The notes: a model not told the origin generated them from the letters alone. A DNA stretch of 32,806 nt from Bacillota bacterium (GCA_036504675.1 DASXUT010000173.1:70648-103453), one strand, 5' to 3'. Shown: positions 1 through 10,100, counted from the stretch's first letter. Translations and numbers: made by a program.

Positions 1-112
1 TGTCACTGATGACCACGGCCAGGCGGGCGTCGAGCCGTCCGGCCTTGACGGCGTCAATGATCGCCTGCAGGTTGGTCCCCCGGCCGGAGGCCAGGACGCC
101 CAGGGCGACCAT
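1..112 (-). CDS. purN: Phosphoribosylglycinamide formyltransferase, N-terminal part (cut by window edge)
   Basis: Only the first 37 codons are present, reading [20 protein letters not shown] and onward to a VVISD segment. The N-terminal [10 protein letters not shown] loop is the PurN hallmark that binds the phosphoribosyl substrate (GAR). The enzyme transfers a formyl group from 10-formyl-THF to GAR in step 3 of purine synthesis. The ATG directly follows the purM stop (TAG then ATG, no gap), and I see no Shine-Dalgarno sequence of its own, so translation is probably coupled to purM. The catalytic Asn-His-Asp region lies outside the window. The family assignment is secure from the motif and the operon position. 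Confidence 0.9.
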   Translation of the reverse strand, partial: MVALGVLASGRGTNLQAIIDAVKAGRLDARLAVVISD

Positions 113-1186
113 CTAGGCGAAGCGGACTCGGGCATCCGGTCCGGCGGCGACCGTTCCGATCGGCCAGGCCCGCTCGCCCAGCTGGCGCAGGCGGCCGATC
201 AGGCCGTCGGCCTTGGCCGGTTCGATCGCCATGACCATCCCGAGGCCCATGTTCCAGGTCCGGAAACACTCGTCCTCATCGACGCGGCCGTGCCGGGCCA
301 GGTACTCGAAGACCGGGGGGATGTCCCACGACCCCTGGTCGATGACCGCTCCGTGCCCGTCCGGCAGGATCCGGCCGACGTTGCGGACCAGCCCCCCGCC
401 GGTGATGTGGGCGGCCGCCGCCACCGGGAACTCGCCGCCGACGGCGATAAGGTGGCGGGCGTAGATCCGGGTCGGCTCGAGAAGCTCCTCGCCGAGGGTC
501 CGGCCGAACTCGTCGACGAACTTGCCCAGCCGCAGGCCGGCCCGCTCGACGATCCCCCGGACCAGTGAATAGCCGTTGGAATGGAGTCCCGACGAGGCCA
601 GGCCGATCAGGACGTAGCCGGCCCTGACCCGGTCCTTGCCCCAAAGCCGGTCCTTGTCGGCCGCGCCGACGGAGAACCCGACCAGGTCGTACTCGTTCTC
701 ATCGTACATCCCGGGCATCTCGGCCGTCTCGCCGCCGATCAGGGCGCAACCCGCCTGGCGGCAGCCGGCCACGACGCCGGCCACGATGGCCTCGAGACGG
801 GACGGGACGAGCTTCCCGGTGGCCACGTAGTCCAGGAAGAAGAGGGGTTCGGCCCCGGCCGCGGCCACGTCGTCAACGCACATGGCCACGCAATCGAGGC
901 CCACCGTGTCGTGCTTGTCCAGAGCGAAGGCGATCTTCAGCTTGGTCCCAACCCCGTCGGCCCCAGAGACCAGCACCGGGCGGGGCCAGGTGCCGGGGTC
1001 CAGCTCGAAGCGGTTGCCGAAGCCGCGACCGGTGAACATCGCCCCCGGCCGGGCCGTTCCCCGGATGAGGTCCTGGATCCTCGAGACGGCCATCTCGGCC
1101 AGTTCAGTATCGACGCCGGTCTGGCGGTAGGTCAGGCGGTCGGCACTGTCCGGGCGGCGGTCCGGGCGGTCTTCCTTATCGGGCAT
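113..1186 (-). CDS. purM: Phosphoribosylformylglycinamidine cyclo-ligase (AIR synthetase)
   Basis: The 357-aa protein closes the imidazole ring, converting FGAM to AIR with ATP (step 5 of purine synthesis). The sequence shows VSGADGVGTK (residues 73-82), GGETAEMPGMY (about 151-161) and HSNGYSLVR, all standard PurM nucleotide and substrate motifs. It is slightly longer than the usual 340-350 aa because of an Arg/Asp-rich N-terminus of about 16 residues before the conserved YRQTGVD segment. The ATG is well supported by GGAGG 8 nt upstream. The gene starts inside the 3' end of purF (11-nt overlap) and abuts purN, consistent with one polycistronic message. Confidence 0.97.
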   Translation of the reverse strand: MPDKEDRPDRRPDSADRLTYRQTGVDTELAEMAVSRIQDLIRGTARPGAMFTGRGFGNRFELDPGTWPRPVLVSGADGVGTKLKIAFALDKHDTVGLDCVAMCVDDVAAAGAEPLFFLDYVATGKLVPSRLEAIVAGVVAGCRQAGCALIGGETAEMPGMYDENEYDLVGFSVGAADKDRLWGKDRVRAGYVLIGLASSGLHSNGYSLVRGIVERAGLRLGKFVDEFGRTLGEELLEPTRIYARHLIAVGGEFPVAAAAHITGGGLVRNVGRILPDGHGAVIDQGSWDIPPVFEYLARHGRVDEDECFRTWNMGLGMVMAIEPAKADGLIGRLRQLGERAWPIGTVAAGPDARVRFA

Positions 1187-2636
1187 GGGGTTTACCTCCA
1201 GCGATCTCGGCCATGGCCGGACTGGACATCTCCAAGTCGAACTTGCCGGCCGGCTCGATTTCCACCGGGTAGTCGCGATTGAAGCAGGCTACGCAGAGGT
1301 CCTGGCGCGGCAGCCCGGTAGCCTCGGCCAAGGCCTCGACCTTCAGGAAATCCAGGCTGTCGGCCCCGACCAGTTGGCGGATGTCCTCGATGGCCTTCTG
1401 GGCGGCGATCAGCTCACCGCTGGCCGAGGTATCGATGCCGAAGAAGCACGGGTTCATGTAGGGGGGCGAACCGATCCTCAGGTGGACCTCCCGGGCCCCG
1501 GCCTCCCGCAATAGCTTGACCAGATGCCGGGAAGTCGTTCCGCGGACGATGGAATCGTCGACCAGGACGACCCGCTTCCCGTTGATCACCTTGCGCAGTG
1601 GGTTGAGCTTGACCCGCACCCCGAACTGCCGGGTCGACTGGCTCGGCTGGATGAAGGTGCGGCCGATGTAGCGGTTCTTGATCAGCCCGATCTCATAGGG
1701 GATGCCGGCCTCCTCGGCGTAGCCGGTGGCCGCCGAGATGCTCGAGTCGGGCACCCCGACGACGATGTCGGCCTCGACCGGGTAGTCGCGCGCCAGCCGG
1801 CGCCCGAACTCCTTGCGGACGGCATGAACGTTGTGGCCGTTCAGGTTGGAGTCCGGGCGGGCCAGGTAGATGAACTCAAAAGCGCACAGGGCGGGGCGGC
1901 CCGCCGGGACGGCCGGCCGGCTCTCCATCCCCCGCTCGCTGAGGATGATCATCTCCCCGGGGCCGACCTCGCGAACGAACTCGCCCCCGATGGTATCGAA
2001 GGCACAGCTCTCCGAGGCCAAGACCCAGGCCTCACCGAGCTTGCCGAGGGCCAGCGGCCGAATGCCGTTGGGGTCGCGGACCCCGATGATCCGGTCCTCG
2101 GTCAGAAAGAGCAGGGCGTATCCCCCCCGAACCAGCGAGAGGCTGGCGGCGATGGCCGACTCCAGGCCATTGGAGCCGAGCCGGGCGACCAGGTGGGCGA
2201 TGACCTCCGTATCCACCGAGGTCTGGAAGATCGAGCCCTGGTCCTCCAGCTGGCGGCGGAGGCGCCCGGCGTTGACCAGGTTGCCGTTGTGGGCCAGGGC
2301 CAGCATCCCCCGGCGGTAGCGGACCAGGAGCGGTTGGGCGTTACCGATCAGGCTCGAGCCGGTGGTCGAGTAGCGGACGTGGCCGATGGCCAGGTGACCC
2401 GAGAGTTGGTCGATATCGATGTCGTCGAAGACCTCGGAGACCAGACCCATGCCCTTGTGGACGTGGACCCGCCCGCCGTCGGCCGAGACGATCCCGGCCG
2501 ATTCCTGGCCGCGGTGCTGCAGGGCATAGAGACCGTAGTAAGTGAGCCGCGAGGCCTGGGGGTGGCCATAGATGCCAAAGACGCCGCAGGCGTCGTGGAC
2601 CTTGTCGTCAAGGCCCGTGATCACTTCATCAGGCAT
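1176..2636 (-). CDS. purF: Amidophosphoribosyltransferase (glutamine PRPP amidotransferase)
   Basis: It catalyses the committed step of purine synthesis, PRPP + glutamine to phosphoribosylamine. I start it at the ATG at 2636 (486 aa) because GGGAGG lies 7 nt upstream; an in-frame TTG at 2654 lacks this. A 16-residue propeptide precedes Cys17 in the [10 protein letters not shown] segment, the N-terminal nucleophile of class II glutamine amidotransferases, exposed by propeptide cleavage as in B. subtilis. The PRPP loop [13 protein letters not shown] is at about 356-368. Cysteines at about 251, 397, 448 and 451 (the last two in LCVACF) match the four [4Fe-4S] ligands of the B. subtilis-type enzyme, so oxygen-sensitive turnover is expected. 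It overlaps the purL 3' end by 16 nt. Confidence 0.97.
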   Translation of the reverse strand: MPDEVITGLDDKVHDACGVFGIYGHPQASRLTYYGLYALQHRGQESAGIVSADGGRVHVHKGMGLVSEVFDDIDIDQLSGHLAIGHVRYSTTGSSLIGNAQPLLVRYRRGMLALAHNGNLVNAGRLRRQLEDQGSIFQTSVDTEVIAHLVARLGSNGLESAIAASLSLVRGGYALLFLTEDRIIGVRDPNGIRPLALGKLGEAWVLASESCAFDTIGGEFVREVGPGEMIILSERGMESRPAVPAGRPALCAFEFIYLARPDSNLNGHNVHAVRKEFGRRLARDYPVEADIVVGVPDSSISAATGYAEEAGIPYEIGLIKNRYIGRTFIQPSQSTRQFGVRVKLNPLRKVINGKRVVLVDDSIVRGTTSRHLVKLLREAGAREVHLRIGSPPYMNPCFFGIDTSASGELIAAQKAIEDIRQLVGADSLDFLKVEALAEATGLPRQDLCVACFNRDYPVEIEPAGKFDLEMSSPAMAEIAGGKPHAR

Positions 2637-4882
2637 GGAATCGCCTCCCGCCAAAGCTTCTCGAGGACCGCCACCGGGCGGTCCAGGACGGCGCGGCCGT
2701 CGAGCCGGATGGTCAGCCGGTCTCCGCCGACCCGCCCGATGACCGCGAAGGGCACGCCGGCCTCGGCGGCAATGTCCCCGAGCCGCCGGGCGTCGCCCGG
2801 GTCGAGGCTCAACACGAGGCGCGACTGCTCCTCACCAAAGAGAAGGGAGTCGCGGGTGCTTCCGGGCGCCGTCAGCGGGTCGAGGTCGACCTCGGCCCCG
2901 TTGGCGGGCCGCGGGCCGGACCCGCCGAAACAGGCTTCAGCCAGGGCCACCGCCAGCCCGCCGTCGCCGACGTCGTGGGCCGACCTGACCAGTCCCCCCC
3001 GGATGGCTTTCAGACAGGCCTGCTCGACCCGGTGTTCGAGGGCGAGGTCGAGGGCCGGCGGGCGGCCGCCGATGAGGCCGTGGATGGTCTTGAGATACTG
3101 GCTCCCGCCCAGACCGGCCGCCTGGTCCCCGCCCTTGGGCCCGAGGACGGCGATGAGGTCGCCGGGACGCTTGAACCACTGGGTGGTCTGGTCCCGCTCG
3201 ACATCCTCGAGGACCCCGAGCATGCCGACGACCGGCGTCGGGTGGATGTTCTCACCGAGGGTCTCGTTGTAGAAGCTGACGTTCCCGCCGGTGACCGGGG
3301 TCCCCAGGGCCAGGCAGGCTTCCGCCATTCCCTCGACGGCCCGCCGGAACTGCCACATCACCTCGGGCCGTTCCGGGTTGCCGAAGTTGAGGCAGTTGGT
3401 GATGGCCACCGGTTCGGCCCCGGAACAGACGACGTTGCGGGCCGCTTCGGCTACGGCGATGGCCGCCCCGGCCCGCGGGTCGAGGAAGGCGTACCGGCCG
3501 TTGCCGTCGGTCTTCAGGGCCAGGCCCCGACGACTGCCCTTGAGCCTGAGGACGGCGGCGTCCGAGCCGGGACGGACGATCGTGTTGGTCAGGATGAAAT
3601 GGTCGTATTGCTCGTAGACCCAGGCCTTGTCGGCGATGTCCGGCGAGGCCAGGAGGCGTTCGAGGACCCGGGCGGCATCGTCCGGCTCGGGCAGGGCCCG
3701 AAGGTCGAGCGACTGAACCTCGGCCAGGTACCTCGGCTCGGCCTCGGGCCGCTCGTAAATCGGCGCCTCGGAAGCCAGGGCGTCGGCCGGGATGTCGGCG
3801 ACGACCAGGCCCTTATCGATGACCCGCAGCCGTCCGTCGGTGGTCACCCGGCCGATCACCGCCGCGTCCAGGTCGTACTTGGCGAAGACCCGTCGGACCT
3901 GGTCCTCGCGCCCGGACCTGGTCACTAGGAGCATCCGCTCCTGCGACTCGGAGAGCATGACCTCATAGGGGGTCATCCCGGTCTCGCGCCGGGGGACCCG
4001 GTCGAGGTCGATCTCGATGCCGTGCTTTCCGCGGCTGGCCATCTCGCTGGCCGCCGAGGTCAGGCCGGCCGCCCCGAGGTCGTTGAGCCCGGCGACGGCC
4101 CCCGTCCCGGCCAACTCGAGGCAGGCTTCGAGGAGCAGTTTCTCGAGGAACGGATCGCCCACCTGGACGGCCGGCCGGCGCTCCTCGGCCCTCTCATCGA
4201 ACTCCTTCGAGGCCAGGAGGCTGGCCCCGTGGATGCCGTCGCGGCCGGTCTTCGAGCCGACCAGGATGACCGGGTTGCCGGCGCCTTCGGCCCGGCCGTA
4301 GAACAGTCGCTCCCGGTCGACCAGCCCGACGCACATGGCGTTGATCAAGGGGTTGCCCCGGTAGCACGGGTCGAAGTAGACCTCGCCGCCCACCGTCGGG
4401 CAGCCGAAGCAATTGCCGTAACCGCCGATGCCGCCGACCACGCCCCCGAAGAGCCAGCGGTTCTTGGGGTCGTCGAGCTCGCCGAAGCGGAGCGAGTCGA
4501 GGATGGCGATGGGTCGGGCGCCCATGGCGAAGATGTCCCGCAGGATACCCCCCACCCCGGTGGCCGCTCCCTGGTAGGGCTCGATGAAGGAGGGATGGTT
4601 GTGGCTCTCGATCTTGAAAGCCACGGCCAAACCGTCGCCGATATCGACGACCCCGGCGTTCTCCCCCGGCCCCTGGAGGACCCTCGGCCCCTTGGTGGGC
4701 AGTCTCTTCAAGGTCGACCGGGACGTCTTGTAGCTGCAGTGCTCGGACCACATCAGACCGAACATGCCCAATTCCACGTGGGTCGGCTCACGGTCGAGGA
4801 TACCCACGATTCGGTCGTACTCACCGGCGGTCAGCCCGACCTCTTCCCAGGGGGCGGCGTCGCGGTCACGCTCATCGGCCAA
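2621..4882 (-). CDS. purL: Phosphoribosylformylglycinamidine synthase subunit PurL
   Basis: This is the 753-aa ATP-dependent synthetase subunit of FGAM synthase, which converts FGAR to FGAM using ammonia delivered by PurQ. The length fits the small (about 740 aa) PurL that works with separate PurS and PurQ, not the 1,300-aa fused enzyme of proteobacteria. Recognisable segments are [12 protein letters not shown] near the N-terminus, [21 protein letters not shown], and a second AIRS-like half with [10 protein letters not shown]. The start codon is TTG at 4882, supported by AAGGGGGG 8 nt upstream, and lies within the purQ 3' end (11-nt overlap). Confidence 0.97.
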   Translation of the reverse strand: MADERDRDAAPWEEVGLTAGEYDRIVGILDREPTHVELGMFGLMWSEHCSYKTSRSTLKRLPTKGPRVLQGPGENAGVVDIGDGLAVAFKIESHNHPSFIEPYQGAATGVGGILRDIFAMGARPIAILDSLRFGELDDPKNRWLFGGVVGGIGGYGNCFGCPTVGGEVYFDPCYRGNPLINAMCVGLVDRERLFYGRAEGAGNPVILVGSKTGRDGIHGASLLASKEFDERAEERRPAVQVGDPFLEKLLLEACLELAGTGAVAGLNDLGAAGLTSAASEMASRGKHGIEIDLDRVPRRETGMTPYEVMLSESQERMLLVTRSGREDQVRRVFAKYDLDAAVIGRVTTDGRLRVIDKGLVVADIPADALASEAPIYERPEAEPRYLAEVQSLDLRALPEPDDAARVLERLLASPDIADKAWVYEQYDHFILTNTIVRPGSDAAVLRLKGSRRGLALKTDGNGRYAFLDPRAGAAIAVAEAARNVVCSGAEPVAITNCLNFGNPERPEVMWQFRRAVEGMAEACLALGTPVTGGNVSFYNETLGENIHPTPVVGMLGVLEDVERDQTTQWFKRPGDLIAVLGPKGGDQAAGLGGSQYLKTIHGLIGGRPPALDLALEHRVEQACLKAIRGGLVRSAHDVGDGGLAVALAEACFGGSGPRPANGAEVDLDPLTAPGSTRDSLLFGEEQSRLVLSLDPGDARRLGDIAAEAGVPFAVIGRVGGDRLTIRLDGRAVLDRPVAVLEKLWREAIPCLMK

Positions 4883-5594
4883 CGGCCACGCCCCCCTTCA
4901 CCCAGGATTCGACGACCGACCCGAAGATCAGCCGTCCGTCCTCCATCCCCAGGAGTCGTTCGGCGGCGATCTCCGGATGGGGCATCATCCCGAGGACGTT
5001 GCCCTCGCGGTTGACGATCCCGGCGATGTTGCCCAGCGAGCCGTTGGGGTTGGCGGCGGCACTCACGGTCCCGTCGGGTTCGGCGTAGCGGAAGACCACC
5101 CGTCCCTCGCCCTCCAGTTCCTCGAGGGTCGCCTGGTCGGCGTAGTAGTTGCCCTCTCCGTGCTTGATCGGGACCCGCAGGACCTGACCGGGCGCGCAGC
5201 GATTGGTGAAGGCCGTCCCGGCGTTCTCGACCCGCAGGAAGACGTCGTGGCACTGGAACTTCAGGCCTTCGTTGCGACGCATCGCCCCGGGCAGGAGGCC
5301 GGCCTCGAGGAGGATCTGGAAGCCGTTGCAGATGCCAAGCACCGGACGGCCCGAGGCGGCGAACTCCTCGACCGCCCCCATTATCGGTGAGAACCGGGCG
5401 ATGGCCCCGGTCCTCAGGTAGTCACCGTAAGAGAAGCCCCCCGGCAGGACGACCGCGTCATAGCCGGACAGGCTCCGCTCCTTGTGCCAGACATAGTCCA
5501 CCGGCAGGTCTAGGACGTCGGCGATGACGTGGCGGCAATCGATCTCGCAATTGGTCCCGGGGAAGACCACCACCGCCCAGCTCATCCGGGCCAT
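4872..5594 (-). CDS. purQ: Phosphoribosylformylglycinamidine synthase subunit PurQ (glutaminase)
   Basis: The 240-aa class I glutamine amidotransferase supplies ammonia to PurL. The catalytic triad is visible: the nucleophile Cys89 in GICNGFQ, and His207 and Glu209 in [22 protein letters not shown] at the N-terminus and [11 protein letters not shown] around residue 51 are characteristic of PurQ. The ATG at 5594 shares one base with the purS stop (TGATG), and GGAGG lies 9-10 nt upstream. PurS, PurQ and PurL are known to form one complex, in agreement with their contiguity here. Confidence 0.97.
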   Translation of the reverse strand: MARMSWAVVVFPGTNCEIDCRHVIADVLDLPVDYVWHKERSLSGYDAVVLPGGFSYGDYLRTGAIARFSPIMGAVEEFAASGRPVLGICNGFQILLEAGLLPGAMRRNEGLKFQCHDVFLRVENAGTAFTNRCAPGQVLRVPIKHGEGNYYADQATLEELEGEGRVVFRYAEPDGTVSAAANPNGSLGNIAGIVNREGNVLGMMPHPEIAAERLLGMEDGRLIFGSVVESWVKGGVAVGR

Positions 5595-5908
5595 CAGGCG
5601 TCACCCTCCGGGAAGTTCCAAACCCCGGTCCCGGCCCGGCTCCCGGCGGCCGCCGCCTCGCCTTGGGGGGCGAGGTCAAACTGGTACTGTTCGATGACCG
5701 GGTTGGCCAACAGCCTCCGGCACATCTCCTCGACCCTGGCCGCGGCGGTCTCGCGATCCGGGGCGTCGATGGTCAGGACCATGAACTTGCCGACCCTGAC
5801 GTCTCGAACCTCGCCATAGCTCATCACCTTGAGGGCGTTCTCAATGGCCCGGCCCTGCGGGTCAAGGACGCCCTTCTTCAATGTCACGTAGATCCTGGCC
5901 TGCCACAT
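5594..5908 (-). CDS. purS: Phosphoribosylformylglycinamidine synthase subunit PurS
   Basis: The small structural subunit bridges PurQ and PurL. From the ATG at 5908 the protein is 104 aa and begins [19 protein letters not shown], followed by the typical VRVGKFMVL strand. An open frame continues upstream to 6052, but that part is read through the purC 3' end and has no PurS character; the chosen ATG sits 20 nt after the purC stop. PurS is usually 80-85 aa; here a tail of about 20 residues rich in Ala, Gly and Arg follows the domain. Its sequence suggests no function. Confidence 0.93.
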   Translation of the reverse strand: MWQARIYVTLKKGVLDPQGRAIENALKVMSYGEVRDVRVGKFMVLTIDAPDRETAAARVEEMCRRLLANPVIEQYQFDLAPQGEAAAAGSRAGTGVWNFPEGDA

Positions 5909-5928
5909 GAAACCCGTCCCCCAATCGT

Positions 5929-6642
5929 CTACCTCGCCGACGAGGTGATCCTCCGCATGACCTCCTGATAGGCCTCCTCGACCCCGCCGAGGTCGCGGCG
6001 GAAGCGGTCTTTGTCCAGCTTCTCTTTGGTTGTGCGATCCCAGAAACGGCAAGTGTCCGGGGAGATCTCGTCGCCCAGGAGCAGCGTTCCGTGGTGCAGC
6101 CCGAACTCGAGCTTGAAGTCGATGAGGATGATCTCCCGAGGGGTCAGAAACTCGCCCAAGAGCCGGTTGACCTCGAGGGCCTGCCGTTCGATCTCCCTGA
6201 CCTGGGCCAGCTCGGCCAGCCCGACAGCCCGGATGTGATCCTCGTTGATCAGCGGGTCGCCCAGGGCGTCGCTCTTGTAGTAAAGCTCGAGGACGGTCGA
6301 GTTGAGGGGGGTGCCCTCCTCGAGACCGAGCCGCTTGGCCAGGCTCCCGGCGGCGACGTTGCGGACAACGACCTCGATGGGCAGGATCCGCAGCCGCTTG
6401 ACCAGCATCTCCCGCTCGCTGAGGGTCCGTACGTAATGGGTCGGCAGCCCGCGCCCCTCGAGATACTCGAAGAAGGTGGCCGACATCCGGTTGTTGTAGA
6501 TGCCCTTGTTCTGGATGGTCCCCTTCTTTTTTCCGTCGAAGGCGGTGGCCGAGTCCTTATAGTCGATGATCAGCCGGTCCGGATCAGAGGTCTCGTAGAC
6601 GATCTTGGCTTTTCCCTCGTATAACCTGGCTCCCTTGTCCAA
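5929..6642 (-). CDS. purC: Phosphoribosylaminoimidazole-succinocarboxamide synthase (SAICAR synthetase)
   Basis: The 237-aa enzyme ligates aspartate to CAIR with ATP. The sequence shows the SAICAR synthetase hallmarks [12 protein letters not shown] near the N-terminus, the ATP-binding segment leading to DFKLEFG, and [13 protein letters not shown]. The start is TTG at 6642, preceded at 8 nt by GGAGG; this Shine-Dalgarno sequence overlaps the TAG stop of purB, so the two genes are likely translationally coupled. Length is normal for a bacterial PurC (235-240 aa). Confidence 0.97.
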   Translation of the reverse strand: MDKGARLYEGKAKIVYETSDPDRLIIDYKDSATAFDGKKKGTIQNKGIYNNRMSATFFEYLEGRGLPTHYVRTLSEREMLVKRLRILPIEVVVRNVAAGSLAKRLGLEEGTPLNSTVLELYYKSDALGDPLINEDHIRAVGLAELAQVREIERQALEVNRLLGEFLTPREIILIDFKLEFGLHHGTLLLGDEISPDTCRFWDRTTKEKLDKDRFRRDLGGVEEAYQEVMRRITSSAR

Positions 6643-6654
6643 CTGCCCTGCCTC

Positions 6655-7947
6655 CTATAGTCCCACCCGGCCGAAAATGAGGTTGAGGTGCCTGAGGTGG
6701 TCGGCGTGGTCAAAACAGGCGGCGATCTCATCGCCCGAGAGGTGGCGGCGGACGGTCTCATCGGCCGAGACCCGCTCCTTGAAGGTCGCCCCACCCGCCC
6801 AGGCCTCCATGGCCATCCCCTGGACAAGGGCGTAGGCCTCCTCGCGCCTGAGCCCTTTTTGGATCAGGGCCAGGAGGACCTGCTGCGAGAAGACCAGGCC
6901 ACCGGTGAGTTCCAGGTTGCGGGCCATCCGTTCCGGATAGACCGTCAACCGATCGAGGAGGCCCGTGAACCGCTCGAGAAGGTAATCGAGAAGGATGGTC
7001 GCGTCCGGCAGGATGACCCGCTCGACCGACGAGTTGGAGATGTCCCGCTCGTTCCACAGGACCTCGTTCTCCATCGCCGGAACGGCGTAACCGCGCATCA
7101 CCCGGGCCAGGCCACTGATCTGCTCGAGGCCGACCGGATTGCGCTTGTGGGGCATCGCCGACGAGCCCTTCTGCCCCGGCTTGAAGTACTCCTCGACCTC
7201 GCGAATCTCGGTCCTTTGCAGCGTCCGGAGTTCGGCGGCCATCTTGTCCAGTGAGGTGGCGACGATGGCCAGGGTCGTCAGGTATTCCGCGTGCCGGTCG
7301 CGCTGCAGGACCTGGGTCGAGGCCTCCGCCGGCTTCAACTGGAGCTTGTCGCAAACGTACTTCTCCACGAACGGGTCGATGTTGGCGAAGGTCCCGACGG
7401 CCCCCGAGAGCCGGCCGACGCTGACGATGTCGCGGGCCCGCCTCAGGCGCTCCCAGTTGCGGTTCATCTCGGCGTACCAGACGGCCAGCTTCAGCCCGAA
7501 GGTGATGGGCTCGGCGTGGATCCCGTGCGTCCGGCCGATCATCACCGCGTCCTTGAACTCGCGGGCTCGTCGCGCCATCACGGCCAGCAGGCGGTCGAGG
7601 TCGGAAAGAAGGATCTCCGCGGCCTCCCGCATCAGCAGGGCCAGGGCCGTGTCGACCACGTCGTAGGAAGTCAGTCCGTAATGGAGGTACTTGCCGGCAT
7701 CCCCAACCGTCTCGGCCACTCCGCTGACGAAGGCGATGACATCGTGGCCGACCTCGGCCTCGATGGCCAGGATCCGGTCGACGTCGATGCGGGCCTTGGC
7801 CTTAATCTCCTCGACCGCCGATCGGGGGATCCGCCCCAGCTCGGCCCAGGCCTCGCAGGCCAGAACCTCGACCTCCAACATCCGCCGGTAGCGGGTGGAG
7901 AGGTCCCAGAGGCTCTTCATCTTTGGTCGGGAGTAACGGTCGATCAT
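6655..7947 (-). CDS. purB: Adenylosuccinate lyase
   Basis: The 430-aa enzyme releases fumarate twice in purine metabolism: SAICAR to AICAR, and adenylosuccinate to AMP. The fumarase/aspartase superfamily signature GSSAMPHKRNP is present in the second half, with the flexible-loop serine, and an upstream GRTHGIHAEP segment carries a catalytic His. ATG at 7947 is supported by AAAGGAG 9 nt upstream. The gene lies between purE and purC, as in B. subtilis (purEKBC), but no purK is present, so this operon has no class I N5-CAIR route. PurK may be encoded elsewhere. Confidence 0.97.
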   Translation of the reverse strand: MIDRYSRPKMKSLWDLSTRYRRMLEVEVLACEAWAELGRIPRSAVEEIKAKARIDVDRILAIEAEVGHDVIAFVSGVAETVGDAGKYLHYGLTSYDVVDTALALLMREAAEILLSDLDRLLAVMARRAREFKDAVMIGRTHGIHAEPITFGLKLAVWYAEMNRNWERLRRARDIVSVGRLSGAVGTFANIDPFVEKYVCDKLQLKPAEASTQVLQRDRHAEYLTTLAIVATSLDKMAAELRTLQRTEIREVEEYFKPGQKGSSAMPHKRNPVGLEQISGLARVMRGYAVPAMENEVLWNERDISNSSVERVILPDATILLDYLLERFTGLLDRLTVYPERMARNLELTGGLVFSQQVLLALIQKGLRREEAYALVQGMAMEAWAGGATFKERVSADETVRRHLSGDEIAACFDHADHLRHLNLIFGRVGL

Positions 7948-7974
7948 CCTGGAGCGCTCCTTTGAAGGTGGTCC

Positions 7975-8697
7975 TCAGACGGTCGGGACAGGCGGCTGCC
8001 CGTTGGGTTTGCGGCGACGCCCGGAGCGGTGGCTGCGGCGGCGTACCGCGGCGGGAGCTGGGCCCGGCTGCGCGGGGCCCTCTTCCTTCGGGTGCGCGGG
8101 TTGGCCCGGCAGGGACGGCAGGGACGGCAGGGACGGCTGGCTCACTTGGGGCGGTTGGCTGGGCCCCGGGCTTTGGACAGGTCCGCCGACAGTGCCGCCC
8201 TGACCGGCTTCGTTCTCCACCCGGGCCGACTTCTCGGCCACGCCCTCGGCCAGCTTGCGCTTGTAGTTGTTGAGTCTCTCGCGGAGGGACTGGTACTTCA
8301 GGGAAAGAATCTGGACGGCCAGGATGGCCGCGTTCCTGCCGGCGTCGATGCCCACCGTGGCCACCGGCACGCCGGGCGGCATCTGGACGGTCGAATAGAG
8401 GGCGTCGACGCCGCCCATCGGCGAACCCGAGAGGGGTACCCCGATGACCGGCAGGGTCGACCAGGCGGCGACCGTCCCGGCCAGGTGGGCCGCGCCGCCG
8501 GCGGCGGCGATGATCACGTCGTAACCCTCTTCGGCCGCGTTGGCCGCGAATTCGGCGCTCCGCTGGGGGCTGCGATGGGCGGAACAGACCGTCACCCTAA
8601 GTCCGATGCCGAACTCAGTCAGGGTGGTGACGCAGTCCTTCATCTTCGGGAGGTCGGAATCGCTGCCCAGAACAACAGCGACGAGACCGCTTGGCAT
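7975..8697 (-). CDS. purE: N5-carboxyaminoimidazole ribonucleotide mutase / AIR carboxylase PurE with a long low-complexity tail
   Basis: Residues 1 to about 160 are a complete PurE domain: VLGSDSDLPKM, the SAHRSP loop and GGAAHLAGTVAAW, which bind the nucleotide and position the carboxylate. It forms CAIR. The remaining 75-80 residues are not part of the family: a Gly/Pro/Ser/Gln stretch containing SLPSLPSLP, encoded by three exact 9-bp repeats at 8110-8136, and a basic end (RRRSHRSGRRRK). The frame stays open with normal codon use, so this looks like a real disordered extension rather than a frameshift, although readthrough after a lost stop codon is possible. ATG at 8697 has AAGGAG 8 nt upstream. 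It is the first gene of the de novo purine run. Confidence 0.95.
   Translation of the reverse strand: MPSGLVAVVLGSDSDLPKMKDCVTTLTEFGIGLRVTVCSAHRSPQRSAEFAANAAEEGYDVIIAAAGGAAHLAGTVAAWSTLPVIGVPLSGSPMGGVDALYSTVQMPPGVPVATVGIDAGRNAAILAVQILSLKYQSLRERLNNYKRKLAEGVAEKSARVENEAGQGGTVGGPVQSPGPSQPPQVSQPSLPSLPSLPGQPAHPKEEGPAQPGPAPAAVRRRSHRSGRRRKPNGQPPVPTV
8110..8136. repeat. Three exact 9-bp tandem repeats within purE
   Basis: The unit cagggacgg occurs three times in succession without mismatch. On the coding (minus) strand it encodes the repeated Ser-Leu-Pro of the PurE C-terminal tail. In-frame 9-bp units of this kind can expand or contract by slippage without breaking the frame. Confidence 0.9.
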
Positions 8698-8749
8698 GGA
8701 ATCACTCCTTCGTTCATCTCGCCTTGGTCGGTGGTCCCTTCAGCGGTGA

Positions 8750-8790
8750 GCCCCGGGGTGGTCTCGGCTGACCGAAGACCGCCCCGGGGC
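8750..8790 (-). terminator. Long GC-rich hairpin between permease and purE (possible terminator or attenuator)
   Basis: The arms at 8750-8768 and 8772-8790 pair over about 17-19 bp with few mismatches (core GCCCCGGGG on both sides) around a very short loop. It lies after the permease stop and before purE. No T-run follows on the minus strand, so it is not a textbook intrinsic terminator. It could slow or reduce transcription into the pur genes or protect the permease mRNA 3' end. Confidence 0.5.
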
Positions 8791-8807
8791 CCTTCGACTT
8801 CTTTACC

Positions 8808-10100
8808 CTAAAGCAGGAAGCTCACCGCGAAGAGGATGGCCACCACGTAGAGCAGCCAATGGACATCCTTGGACTTACCCGTGAACAGCTTGATCAGGGC
8901 GTAGGTGATGAAGCCCCAGCCGATACCGCGGGCGATGCTGTAGGTCAGGGGGATGATCAGGATGGTCAGGAAGGCCGGAAGGGCCTCGTCGAACTGGTTG
9001 AAGGGAATGTCCTTGACCACCGTCATCATCAGGAAGCCGACGATGATCAGGGCCGGGGCCACGGCGACGCCGGGGACGACGCCGATGATCGGGGCGAAGA
9101 AGATCGACAGGAAGAAGAGGATGGCCACGACGACCGAGGTCAGGCCGGTACGGCCGCCCTCGGAGACGCCGGACGCGCTCTCCACGTAAGTCGTGATCGA
9201 GCTGGCCCCAAGGAGCCCGCCGGTGACGGCGGCCAGGGAGTCGACCAGGAGGATGCGGTTGAGCCGCGGCATCTTGCCCTTCTCATCGACGAAGCCGGCC
9301 TCGCCGCCGATGGCCACGACGGTGCCCATCGTGTCGAAGAAGTCGGTGATGAGGAAGGCGAAGATGACCGCCCAGAGCGCCGGGACCGCCAACGAGCTGA
9401 GGTTCAGCTGGAAGATGGTGCTGAACGACTCGGCCGTCGGCAGGCTGAGGACATCCGTCGGGATCGGGGCGACCTTGACGAAGATCGCCAGGATGGTCGA
9501 CAGGACGATGCCCAGGAGGATGGAACCCTTGACGCGATAGGCCATCAGCAAGGCCGTGACCAAGAGACCGAAGATGGCGACGACGACAGGGGCGCTCTTC
9601 AAGGTGCCGAAGGTGACCAGGGTGGCCGGGCTCTTGACGACGAAGCCGGCGTCCTGCAGGCCGATGAAGGCGATGAAGAGGCCGATGCCGACGCCGATGG
9701 CCCGCTTCATAGAAGTCGGGATGGCGTCCATGATCATCTCACGGACCTTGGTGAGGACGAGGAGGGTGATGATGACACCCTCGATGAACACCATGCCCAT
9801 GGCTTCTTGCCAGCTCAGCTTGAGGCCGATGACCACGGAATAAGTCAGGAACGCATTGAGCCCCATACCGGAGGCCAGCGCGAAGGGGTAGTTGGTAAAG
9901 AGGCCCATGCCCAGGGTGGCCAGTCCGGCGCCGAGGGCGGTGGCGAAGATGGCCCCGGCGACCGGGACCCCGGCGTCCTTGAGGATCAGGGGATTAACGA
10001 AGATGATGTACGCCATCGTCATGAAGGTCGCCAACCCGGCGATGACCTCGGTCCGGACGTCGGTCTTCCGCTCACTCAGATGAAAAAGACGTTCCAGCAA
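8808..10100 (-). CDS. Guanine/hypoxanthine permease, AzgA/PbuG-type NCS2 transporter
   Basis: This 430-aa, very hydrophobic integral membrane protein has about 12 predicted membrane segments. It carries AzgA-branch signatures: TEVIAGLATFMTMAYIIFVNP near the N-terminus, a GMGLNAF motif in the third segment, and FLITDFFDTMGT followed by SSITTYVESASGVSEGGRTGL in the second half. Family members are proton symporters for guanine, hypoxanthine or adenine; the exact purine cannot be read from the sequence. The start is TTG at 10100, with GGGGAGGAG 8 nt upstream. It has its own promoter and a long leader, so it is probably regulated separately from guaA. Confidence 0.93.
   Translation of the reverse strand: MLERLFHLSERKTDVRTEVIAGLATFMTMAYIIFVNPLILKDAGVPVAGAIFATALGAGLATLGMGLFTNYPFALASGMGLNAFLTYSVVIGLKLSWQEAMGMVFIEGVIITLLVLTKVREMIMDAIPTSMKRAIGVGIGLFIAFIGLQDAGFVVKSPATLVTFGTLKSAPVVVAIFGLLVTALLMAYRVKGSILLGIVLSTILAIFVKVAPIPTDVLSLPTAESFSTIFQLNLSSLAVPALWAVIFAFLITDFFDTMGTVVAIGGEAGFVDEKGKMPRLNRILLVDSLAAVTGGLLGASSITTYVESASGVSEGGRTGLTSVVVAILFFLSIFFAPIIGVVPGVAVAPALIIVGFLMMTVVKDIPFNQFDEALPAFLTILIIPLTYSIARGIGWGFITYALIKLFTGKSKDVHWLLYVVAILFAVSFLL

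Noticed and set aside
1524-3272. Long plus-strand open frame (582 codons) opposite purF and purL
   Set aside because: It is antisense to two certain genes, is low in complexity (Asp/Gly/Arg/Pro), has no family motif, and is explained by high GC making stop codons rare.
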